Positions 1 to 6,612 of a stretch of 20,122 bases of DNA are shown piece by piece. A model generated the notes under the pieces. The model saw nothing but the letters and a program-made list of their open reading frames with translations. It was not told where the DNA came from and searched no databases. Position 1 is the stretch's first letter. Each line of letters opens with the position of its first letter. The DNA comes from JAUXFS01 sp050329575 (GTDB lineage Bacteria; Pseudomonadota; Alphaproteobacteria; Rhodospirillales; Defluviicoccaceae). Both the position numbers and the translations under genes were made by a program. Location: positions 1-20,122 of the forward strand of contig JBHJOP010000016.1 of NCBI GenBank assembly GCA_050329575.1, written 5' to 3'.

Positions 1-1639
1 AGCGAGCGGCTGCGGGCTCCGGGATCATCTCGATCGCGTAGCACGGACACTGCTCGTAACAGACCGCGCACCCGGTGCAGAGATCGTAGTTGTACTTGTA
101 GCGCTTTCCGGGGCCGAGCTTGATGATCGCATCCTCGGGACAGGCGCCGTAGCAGCCGTCGCATTCGAAGCAGTTGCCGCACGACAGGCAGCGCTTGGCC
201 TCGTAGACCGCCTCCTTCTCGCTCAGTCCCGCAACCACCTCCTCGAAGGACGTCTTGCGACGGATCAGATCGGCATGGCTCTGCGGCCGTTGGGCGGCGT
301 CGGTGTAGAACCACAGGTGCAGCTTCTCGAAACTGGCGATCGCGTGCTTCGCAGGCTTGCTGTAGGTCTCGCCACGTAGGAAGGCGTCGATGTTGCGTGC
401 CGCCTTCTTGCCGTGGCCGACGGCGATGGTCACCGTGCGCTCGGAGGGCACCATGTCGCCGCCCGCGAACAGGCCCGGATGGCCGGTCATCATGTTCTCC
501 GAGACGATGACGGTCCCGTCCTTCTGGAACTCGACGCCCGGCACCCTGCGCAGGAACCCGGTGTCGGTGTCCTGTCCGAGTGCCAGGATCAGATCGTCGG
601 CCTCGATCGTCTCGAACTCGCCGGTCGGCTGCGGCCGGCCGTTCTTGTCGACCTCCATGACTTCGACCGTGAACTTGGTCTCCTCGATCGACTTGATGGT
701 CCGCAGCCAGTGGATCTTGACGCCTTCCTCCATCGCCTCGTCGGCTTCGAAGGTGTGGGCGGGCATGTGCTCGTAGTCGCGCCGGTAGATGATCAGCGGC
801 TCGTGGCCGAGCCGCATGGCGACCCGGGCGGCGTCCATCGCCGTGTTGCCGCCGCCGTAGATGGCAACCCGGCGGCCGAGCTTCGGCGGCGTTCCGGTCT
901 CCACGTCTCGCAGGAACGAGACCGCGTCCAGAACCTTGCCGGCGTCGCGGGCGGGGATTTCGGTCCGCTTCGAGAGATGGGCGCCGACGGCGACGAACAC
1001 CGCGTCGAACCCCCCCCTCTCCTTCTCGGCGACCAGATCCACGACCTTGTGGTTGAGGACGATCCTGACGCCCATGTCGACGATCCGCTTGATCTCGCCG
1101 TCGAGGACGTCGCGCGGCAGACGATAGGCGGGGATACCGAAATGCATCATGCCGCCGGCCATCGGCCCGGCCTCGTGGATCTCGACGCTGTGGCCCAGCC
1201 GGGCCAGATGATGAGCCGCCGACAGGCCGCTGGGGCCGGCACCGACGATCAGCACCCGCTTCCCCGACGGTGCCGCGTCGATGCGCGCCGTCCAGCCCTC
1301 CTTGAGCGCGCTGTCGCCGAGGAAGCGCTCGACGGCGTGGATGCTGACGGTGCCGTCGAGGCTGTTGCGGTTGCAGCTGCTCTCGCACGGATGGTAGCAG
1401 ACGCGACCGTGCACCGCCGGCATGGGATTGTCCTGCAGGATGGTCTGCCACGCCTCCTCGAACCGGCCGGCCTGCGCATGAGCGAGCCAAGCCTGGATGT
1501 CCTCGCCGGCCGGGCAGGCGTTGTTGCAGGGAGGAAGCAGATCGACATAGACCGGCCGACGGGTTCGCAGCGGACCCGCCATGGTGCTCTTGTGACTGAG
1601 GTCGGGCCGGCGAGCCAGGTCAGCGCGTTGTTCGGTCAT
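1..1639 (-). CDS. GltD-like FAD/NAD(P)H oxidoreductase with C-terminal 4Fe-4S ferredoxin domains (3' end cut by window)
   Basis: A cytoplasmic flavoprotein predicted to move electrons between NAD(P)H and iron-sulfur clusters. My translation of the minus strand gives 546 residues with no stop before the window edge. The N-terminal cluster-binding cysteines of the glutamate synthase small-subunit family are present (C38, C42, C81, C85, C89). An FAD-binding GAGPSG lies near 133-138 and an NAD(P)-binding GGGNTAMDAAR near 262-272. A second FAD motif, GGDM, is near 393. The C-terminus adds cysteine-rich ferredoxin motifs (about 484-500, and CTGCAVC from 521). Plain GltD lacks these; proteins of this shape serve 2-oxoacid:acceptor oxidoreductases (KorC type) and similar complexes. 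The partner is not in view, so the substrate is unknown. The start at 1639 follows AGGAGG by about ten bases. An in-frame run of eight G (minus strand) lies near 1010-1017. Few residues are probably missing. Confidence 0.9.
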   Translation of the reverse strand, partial: MTEQRADLARRPDLSHKSTMAGPLRTRRPVYVDLLPPCNNACPAGEDIQAWLAHAQAGRFEEAWQTILQDNPMPAVHGRVCYHPCESSCNRNSLDGTVSIHAVERFLGDSALKEGWTARIDAAPSGKRVLIVGAGPSGLSAAHHLARLGHSVEIHEAGPMAGGMMHFGIPAYRLPRDVLDGEIKRIVDMGVRIVLNHKVVDLVAEKERGGFDAVFVAVGAHLSKRTEIPARDAGKVLDAVSFLRDVETGTPPKLGRRVAIYGGGNTAMDAARVAMRLGHEPLIIYRRDYEHMPAHTFEADEAMEEGVKIHWLRTIKSIEETKFTVEVMEVDKNGRPQPTGEFETIEADDLILALGQDTDTGFLRRVPGVEFQKDGTVIVSENMMTGHPGLFAGGDMVPSERTVTIAVGHGKKAARNIDAFLRGETYSKPAKHAIASFEKLHLWFYTDAAQRPQSHADLIRRKTSFEEVVAGLSEKEAVYEAKRCLSCGNCFECDGCYGACPEDAIIKLGPGKRYKYNYDLCTGCAVCYEQCPCYAIEMIPEPAAAR

Positions 1640-2008
1640 GGTGATGTCTTTCCTCCTCTGCGGCCCCGACGGACATGGGCGTGCGTGACTGCGTGCGGGG
1701 CGGTCGACTCTCGTCCTATCGGAACAGTGTCACAGTGGATCGGATCATCCCGGATTACGGATATAAGGCGGGCGATCCACAACCGACGTTCGTGCGCCTC
1801 TTGAAGGGCGATCATCATTGCAGCACGCTGTCTGCGGCATAGCGCATCGGATCGGCGATTTCAACCCGTACAGATTTAAGGGCTTTGCCTCGCGAGCGGT
1901 CGCCCCGCCGCCGGCGCGGCGGCGAACCGGGGCTTCGGCCTTTACTCCCCGCCGTCGGCGGGGCAGCCTGGGGAACGATCGCCGGGAGCGAAGAGGAGAC
2001 CGGAGCCG
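1640..2008. other. Divergent intergenic region with GC-rich hairpins
   Basis: No convincing gene lies here; this space separates two divergent genes and should hold both promoters. A perfect 8-base inverted repeat, GTGGATCG (1735-1742) and CGATCCAC (1773-1780), flanks a less GC-rich stretch. Next to it the hexamer ACAGTG occurs twice at 8-base spacing (1724-1737). Closer to nnrU there is a large GC hairpin (about 1902-1933) and a compact one, CCCCGCC-gtc-GGCGGGG (1947-1963). I could not place confident -35/-10 hexamers. Confidence 0.5.
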
Positions 2009-2704
2009 ATGACAGGAAGCGTGTGGCACGTGGCGATGGCGACGCTGGCGTTCGTCGGCAGCCATTTCGTGCTGTCCAGTCCGCCGCTGCGCGGGCCGCT
2101 GGTCGCCCGCCTCGGCGAACGGCCGTTTCTCGCCCTCTATTCGCTGCTGGCGGTGGCGCTGATCGTGTGGACGGCGGCCGCATACAACGATGCTCCGTTC
2201 GTCGAGGTTTGGACGCCGCCGACCGGCCTCCGGCACCTGTCGCTGGGCGTGATGCCGTTCGCCTGCATCCTGGTGGTTGCCGGGCTCACCACCGCCAATC
2301 CTTCGGCCGTCGGAACCGACGGCCGTGCCGTCGCCGCCCGTGGGCCGCGGGGCATCCTCAGGGTGACCCGACACCCCGTGATGTGGGGGTTCGGCCTGTG
2401 GGGGATCTCGCACCTGCTCGCCAACGGCGATGCGGCCGGGATCATCCTGTTCGGGGGCATGACGATCCTGGCGCTCGCCGGCGCTCGGGCGATCGACGCC
2501 AAGAAGTCCCTGGGCGACGAGCCGTCGTGGAAGGCGTTCTGCGACCAGACCTCATTCTGGCCGTTTGCCGCCGTTCTCTCCGGCCGCACGCGGCTCGGTC
2601 TGGCCGAGATCGGCTGGTGGCGGCCGGCGCTCGGGATCGCCCTCTATGTGGGTCTGCTCGCCACCCACCCATGGCTGTTCGGCGTCGATCCCTGGCCGTT
2701 GTGA
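2009..2704 (+). CDS. nnrU: NnrU family integral membrane protein
   Basis: A 231-residue polytopic inner-membrane protein of the NnrU family (PF07298), distantly related to the heme-dependent zeta-carotene isomerase Z-ISO. Hydrophobic segments run at roughly 6-24, 40-58, 78-94, 125-138, 144-160 and 205-222. The diagnostic central motif is TRHPVMWGFGLWG followed by SHLLANGD; H19, H122 and H135 are candidate heme ligands by analogy. NnrU was named for a role in nitric oxide metabolism in Rhodobacter, but homologues are common in alphaproteobacteria without denitrification, and no nir or nor gene is visible here, so the role is open. GAGGAG sits about ten bases before the ATG, supporting this start. 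It converges on the cyclase gene with a gap of only six bases. Confidence 0.88.
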   Translation: MTGSVWHVAMATLAFVGSHFVLSSPPLRGPLVARLGERPFLALYSLLAVALIVWTAAAYNDAPFVEVWTPPTGLRHLSLGVMPFACILVVAGLTTANPSAVGTDGRAVAARGPRGILRVTRHPVMWGFGLWGISHLLANGDAAGIILFGGMTILALAGARAIDAKKSLGDEPSWKAFCDQTSFWPFAAVLSGRTRLGLAEIGWWRPALGIALYVGLLATHPWLFGVDPWPL

Positions 2705-2710
2705 ACGCCG

Positions 2711-3958
2711 TCAGCGGTCGTCGGGGAGGGTGAAGATCTCGTGCGGTTCGCGAACGCCGCGGAGCGCATGGAAGCCGAGCGAGACCAGCCGCTCCCCGAC
2801 CAGGCGGGCCAGTTCGGCCGAGATCAGCACCGGTCGGTGCAGGGATCGGCACAGATCCTCGAGCCGTGCCGCCTCGTTGACGGCCGGTCCGATGACGGTG
2901 AAGTCCAGGCGCTCGGGGATCCCGATGTTGCCGTAGAGGACGTCGCCGAGGTGCAGCGCGATGCCGTACCCGAGCGGCGGCTCGCCGCGGTCGCCGCGGC
3001 GCCGGTTGAGCTCGGCCATCCGGCCCATCGCGTCCCGCGCCGCGGCGATCGCTCGCCCGCAGGCGCCGGTGTGCTGCGGGCACAGTTCCGGCCGGTCACT
3101 GACGGCGTCGATCGGGAAGATGCCGATCACCGCGTCGCCGAGGAACCGCAGCACCTCGCCCTGGTGGTCGACGACGGCGCCGGCGATGCACCCGAAGAAG
3201 TCGTTGAGCAGCGCGAGGTAGTCCTCCCGCGGCATGCCGTCGGCGAGCGCGGTCGAGCCGCGCAGGTCGCTGAACCAGATCGCCGCATGGATGTTCTCGC
3301 CGTCGCCGCGCCGGATCTTCCCCTGAAGAACCCGCTCCCCGGCCTGCCTGCCGAGGTAGGTCTCGAGGATGGTCCGCGCGGTGCGCCTGAGGGCATGCAC
3401 CTCGAGCAGGCGGGCAAGGACCGGCAGCATGCCGTACACCATCTCCAGGTCCACCGTCGTGAAGCCGCCCGGACGGTCGGTGGCGAGCGTAATGGCGTTG
3501 ATCCGGTCATCCGAGAACACCACCGGCAGCGCGACGTAGTCGGTGGCCCCTTCGGCCCGCAGCTCCTCGAGGACCGGGAAGTCGAGCGGCGTCTCGGCGC
3601 CCTCGAGACGTCGGCGGACGGCCCCGGCACCCTGGAAAATCGGCGCGTAGGGGCTGCGCAGGTAGCGCTCCTCGCGGAGGATGTCGTGGGACGGCGTGAT
3701 CTCTTCGATCTGGTCGCGGCCGCGCTGCCAAGCATAGACGGTCCCGACGTATTGGGGATGGAGGGTGCGGATGTTGACCCGCAAGCGATAGACCGGGAGA
3801 GCGAGCGCGACCAGCCGCTCCGCCAGTCGCTGCACCAACTCGCCCGGCAGGCGGATGCTCCAGCCTTCGGTCAGCAGCCAGTCGACGAGCGGGTTGGAGC
3901 AGGGCGACGGGGCGCCGATCGCGGTCGCTGCCGGTTTCAGCTGGGTGACGGGGGTCAA
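2711..3958 (-). CDS. Class III adenylate/guanylate cyclase with N-terminal sensor-like region
   Basis: A 415-residue protein predicted to make cyclic nucleotide from NTP. The catalytic domain spans about 220-410. The two metal-binding aspartates are in FSDLRGST (D231) and FLGDAV (D275). The base-recognition aspartate is in LDFTVIG (D352), and the transition-state pair in NEAARLE is N361 and R365. The position usually holding the adenine-selecting lysine, just before the second metal aspartate, is arginine (R271 in VLRFLGD). D352 still favours ATP. Residues about 25-200 form a GAF-like N-terminal region seen in many rhizobial and Rhodospirillales cyclases, with no membrane segment, so the enzyme is probably cytosolic. 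The start is TTG at 3958, preceded by a weak GGGAAAG; no ATG or obvious GTG lies near the N-terminus, so the exact start is uncertain. Confidence 0.9.
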   Translation of the reverse strand: MTPVTQLKPAATAIGAPSPCSNPLVDWLLTEGWSIRLPGELVQRLAERLVALALPVYRLRVNIRTLHPQYVGTVYAWQRGRDQIEEITPSHDILREERYLRSPYAPIFQGAGAVRRRLEGAETPLDFPVLEELRAEGATDYVALPVVFSDDRINAITLATDRPGGFTTVDLEMVYGMLPVLARLLEVHALRRTARTILETYLGRQAGERVLQGKIRRGDGENIHAAIWFSDLRGSTALADGMPREDYLALLNDFFGCIAGAVVDHQGEVLRFLGDAVIGIFPIDAVSDRPELCPQHTGACGRAIAAARDAMGRMAELNRRRGDRGEPPLGYGIALHLGDVLYGNIGIPERLDFTVIGPAVNEAARLEDLCRSLHRPVLISAELARLVGERLVSLGFHALRGVREPHEIFTLPDDR

Positions 3959-4062
3959 AGCGCGCTTTCCCGATCGGTTGCGGACTGCGAAGATATGGGG
4001 CGCAGCCGGAGCTGCGGCCAGGGGGCGTGCGCCGACGTCCGGCGCCGGGAGAGGGCGGAGCC

Positions 4063-5223
4063 GTGCCGATCATCGAGGACATCGCCCGACGCCGAGAGGA
4101 GATGACCGCCTGGCGCCGTCATCTGCACGCCCGTCCCGAGCTCGCGTTCGAGGAGCGCCTGACGGCCGCCTTTGTCGCCGATCGTCTCGCCGAGTTCGGC
4201 CTCGACGTCCACCGTGGCCTCGCCGGCACCGGCGTCGTCGGCACCCTGAGCAGCGGCGATGGCCCGGCGATCGCGCTGCGCGCCGACATGGACGCCCTCC
4301 CCATCGAGGAGGCCAACGACTTCGCCCACCGCTCGGCCCATCCCGGCCGGATGCACGCCTGTGGACACGATGGCCACAGCGCGATGCTGCTCGGCGCCGC
4401 CCGTTTCCTCGCCGAGACGCGGCGGTTCCGCGGCACCGTCCACTTCGTCTTCCAGCCCGCCGAGGAGAACGAGGGTGGCGCCCGCCGGATGGTCGAGGAG
4501 GGGCTGTTCGAACGGTTCCCGGTGCGCGCCGTCTACGGCATGCACAACTGGCCGGGGCGGCCGGCGGGATCGATCGCGGTTCGCCCCGGGCCGATGATGG
4601 CGGCGTTCGACACCTTCGAGATCGCCGTCGCCGGTCACGGCGCGCATGCGGCGATGCCGCATCTCGGCTGCGATCCGGTGGTCGCCGCCGCGGCGATCGT
4701 CGGCGCGTTGCAGACGGTGACCAGCCGGGCCGTGGACCCCCTCGACTCCGCGGTGGTTTCGGTGACCCAGTTCCATGCCGGTGACGCCTGGAACGTGATT
4801 CCCGAGCGGGCGCTGTTGCGCGGGACCGCGCGGGCGCTGCGCCCGGAGGTGCAACAGGCGATCGAGGCCGGCGTGCGCCGAGTCGCCACGGGCGTCGCCG
4901 CCGGCTTCGGAGCCGACGCGGCCGTGCACTACGAACGCCGCTATCCGCCGACCGTCAACGACCCGGCGGAAACCGAGCGCGCGGCGGCGGCGGCGGTGGC
5001 GGTGGTCGGCCGGGAGAATGTCGACCGCGATCCGATGCCGAGCATGGGCTCGGAGGATTTCGCCTTCATGCTGCGCGAGAGACCCGGCTGCTACGTTTGG
5101 ATCGGCAACGGCCCGGGCGAGGGCGGCTGCACCCTGCACAACCCCCGCTACGACTTCAACGACGCCATCCTGCCGGTCGGCGCCAGCTACTGGGCGACGC
5201 TGGTCGAGCTGGTGCTGGCATGA
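4063..5223 (+). CDS. M20 family amidohydrolase (hippurate hydrolase / N-acyl amino acid hydrolase type)
   Basis: A metal-dependent amidohydrolase of peptidase family M20D, likely cleaving N-acyl amino acids or related amides. Visible landmarks are ALRADMDALPI (about 71-81), the metal ligands in HACGHDGH (C100, H102), the catalytic/metal glutamate pair in QPAEEN (E134, E135), H161 in YGMHNWPG and the C-terminal ligand in LHNPRYDFND (H359). The central region 175-290 holds the dimerisation domain. At 386 residues the length is normal for the family. I chose GTG 4063 because the typical N-terminus starts just before the conserved RR-x(4)-WRRHLHARPE, and purine-rich GGGAGAGGG lies upstream. An in-frame GTG at 4027 would add 12 residues. 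Family members vary widely in substrate, so hippurate itself is not established. No signal peptide is visible. Confidence 0.92.
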   Translation: MPIIEDIARRREEMTAWRRHLHARPELAFEERLTAAFVADRLAEFGLDVHRGLAGTGVVGTLSSGDGPAIALRADMDALPIEEANDFAHRSAHPGRMHACGHDGHSAMLLGAARFLAETRRFRGTVHFVFQPAEENEGGARRMVEEGLFERFPVRAVYGMHNWPGRPAGSIAVRPGPMMAAFDTFEIAVAGHGAHAAMPHLGCDPVVAAAAIVGALQTVTSRAVDPLDSAVVSVTQFHAGDAWNVIPERALLRGTARALRPEVQQAIEAGVRRVATGVAAGFGADAAVHYERRYPPTVNDPAETERAAAAAVAVVGRENVDRDPMPSMGSEDFAFMLRERPGCYVWIGNGPGEGGCTLHNPRYDFNDAILPVGASYWATLVELVLA

Positions 5224-5262
5224 GGCGGACGGTCGGCGACGGATCGGCGGGACGGTCGGTCG

Positions 5263-5421
5263 TCAACGCGGTGCGATGATCAGCGCGCCGACGACCAGCC
5301 CGACGAGCGCGAGGATCATCAAGGCGCCGAGCAGCCGGCGCTTCCACATCGGCGTCTCCGGCCCCCATTGCTGTTCCAGGCGCCGTTCCATCTCGGCCTC
5401 GTGCGGATCCCGGTCGTTCAC
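5263..5421 (-). CDS. Small single-pass membrane protein, 52 aa
   Basis: A 52-residue reading frame on the minus strand, short but well supported. It starts with GTG, preceded by GGGAG at about eight bases. The first 27 residues are charged and polar (NDRDPHEAEMERRLEQQWG), then WKRR leads into a hydrophobic segment at about 30-50 ending IIAPR. This is a cytoplasmic head with one transmembrane helix, positive-inside on the N-terminal side. I do not recognise a named family; similar tiny membrane proteins are common beside alphaproteobacterial genes. Downstream it converges on the M20 gene 39 bases away; upstream it faces the phasin gene. Function unknown. Confidence 0.6.
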   Translation of the reverse strand: MNDRDPHEAEMERRLEQQWGPETPMWKRRLLGALMILALVGLVVGALIIAPR

Positions 5422-5588
5422 CGTCGTCTCCCGTCGCCGTTCCCGGGACGGTAGCTGTTTTCGCCGTCGTGCGAAAGTCCGCAGGCGCCGCCGGGCGCCG
5501 CGCCGTGGCGGGTTGCGGCGGCTGCAGTGTCGGGTTGCACGAAACGCGCTTGCGGCGGTGCGGCAGGCGGACTAGGGTTCGTGCCGCC

Positions 5589-6059
5589 ATGACGCACTGC
5601 AGCAACAAGGATGGTCCGCGGTTGGTCCACGACGCCGGCACCGCTGGCGAGACGAAGGGTGCGACCGTTCGGCGCGAATCGTCCGCGGCGGCGGACGTGC
5701 CCCCGTCCGCCGGCATCGCCGGGTGGGTGGGCTTTGCGTCTCTCAACGTCGAGGCGATGGCGATGTCGCGCTCCATCCTGCTGCGCGGTGCCCGGGCCCT
5801 CGGGATGGCGTCGGCAGGGGTCGTCCTGATGTCGCTGGAGCAGGCCTTGGCCGTTCCCCACGGGCTGGCGCGATGTCGATCCGCGGCGGACTGGGTCGGA
5901 TTTCAGGGCAAGGTGCTGCGGCTCGCCACCGGGCGCATGCTGGGCACGGCCGCCATGCTGTCGGAGATGGCCCTGCAGGTGGCCGACGACGCGGCCGTTC
6001 CGTTGCGCCGTCGCATCGAGGCGACGGTCGGCGAAGTGCTCCGAGAATCGGCGGCCTGA
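5589..6059 (+). CDS. Phasin-like protein
   Basis: A 156-residue protein. Its C-terminal two-thirds (about 50-150) matches the amphipathic helical pattern of phasins, which coat polyhydroxyalkanoate granules: NVEAMAMS, then a run of alternating small and hydrophobic residues, a short break with CRSAADW, then FQGKVLR and further helices. The first 45 residues are low complexity and poorly conserved in look. The phasin, clpS, clpA order is common in alphaproteobacteria, which supports the call. The ATG at 5589 has no strong ribosome binding site. A candidate promoter TTGCGG-17-TAGGGT (5550-5578) would start transcription only a few bases before it, so the message may be nearly leaderless or the start misplaced. 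A hairpin terminator follows the stop. Confidence 0.65.
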   Translation: MTHCSNKDGPRLVHDAGTAGETKGATVRRESSAAADVPPSAGIAGWVGFASLNVEAMAMSRSILLRGARALGMASAGVVLMSLEQALAVPHGLARCRSAADWVGFQGKVLRLATGRMLGTAAMLSEMALQVADDAAVPLRRRIEATVGEVLRESAA

Positions 6060-6088
6060 TCCGCCCCCCTTGGCTCAGGTCCCGAGAA

Positions 6089-6125
6089 GGCGCCCGGCGG
6101 CCCCCCCGCCGGGCGCCGTTGTTTT
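6089..6125 (+). terminator. Rho-independent terminator after the phasin gene
   Basis: A perfect inverted repeat GGCGCCCGGC (6089-6098) and GCCGGGCGCC (6108-6117), extendable by two G-C pairs, with a C-rich loop and followed by GTTGTTTT. It lies 30 bases past the phasin stop codon and ahead of the clpS promoter, so it isolates the two transcription units. Confidence 0.85.
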
Positions 6126-6160
6126 CGGTCGCCGTTTTTTCCGCCGATCGTGCTGCCGGG

Positions 6161-6189
6161 TTTTGTCGCCGGGAAAAAGCGAATATATT
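6161..6189 (+). promoter_or_regulatory. Probable promoter of clpS-clpA
   Basis: A -10 like element TATATT (6184-6189) lies in a locally A/T-rich stretch. A -35 like TTTTGT (6161-6166) is 17 bases upstream; TTGTCG at 6163 would give 15. It sits between the preceding terminator and clpS, where a promoter is expected. No heat-shock sigma-32 consensus was evident. Confidence 0.5.
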
Positions 6190-6264
6190 TGAGGTCGACT
6201 GCGGATGCGCGGCGTGAGCGCCCTGCGATGGAAGGCGATCGCGGATGAGGAAACGAACACGGCG

Positions 6265-6603
6265 ATGAGCGGCTCCGATAAGCGCAAGACCGGTAGCGTG
6301 CCCTCGACCGGGGTCGTCACCAAGGCCCGGCCGAAGACGAAGAAGCCGTCGATGTACAAGGTGTTGATGCTGAACGACGACTACACGCCGATGGAGTTCG
6401 TCGTCTACGTGCTCGAGCGCTTTTTCGGCAAGGGACACGAGGAGGCGGTGCAGATCATGTTGCACGTCCATCAGCGCGGGGTCGGGGTCTGCGGCGTGTT
6501 CACCTACGAGGTCGCGGAGACCAAGGTCAACCAGGTCATGGAGACGGCGCGCCAGCATCAGCACCCGCTCCAGTGCACGATCGAGAAAGAGGGAAGCGAG
6601 TGA
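6265..6603 (+). CDS. clpS: ClpS, N-recognin adaptor of the ClpAP protease
   Basis: A 112-residue adaptor that binds proteins with destabilising N-terminal residues and hands them to ClpA. The binding-pocket residues are present: LNDDYTPM (N37, D38, D39) and the histidine in MLHVHQRG (H67), matching the E. coli pocket N34, D35, D36 and H66. The flexible N-terminal tail needed for delivery is about 28 residues and rich in K, S and T. The frame stays open upstream to an ATG at 6205, but 6265 gives the family's normal size and is preceded by GAGGAA. The stop is nine bases before the clpA ATG, so the two are almost certainly co-transcribed. Confidence 0.96.
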   Translation: MSGSDKRKTGSVPSTGVVTKARPKTKKPSMYKVLMLNDDYTPMEFVVYVLERFFGKGHEEAVQIMLHVHQRGVGVCGVFTYEVAETKVNQVMETARQHQHPLQCTIEKEGSE

Positions 6604-6612
6604 GGGGCTGTC

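Noticed and set aside
413..1804. Long open frame on the plus strand opposite the GltD-like gene
   Set aside because: GC-rich antisense shadow with no motif; the minus-strand reading has cofactor motifs throughout.
1902..1963. GC hairpins as a transcription terminator
   Set aside because: No T-tract follows, and the site lies between divergent genes where no transcript should end.
2009..2704. Denitrification locus suggested by nnrU
   Set aside because: No nir, nor or nnrS gene is present in the window; NnrU homologues are common without denitrification.
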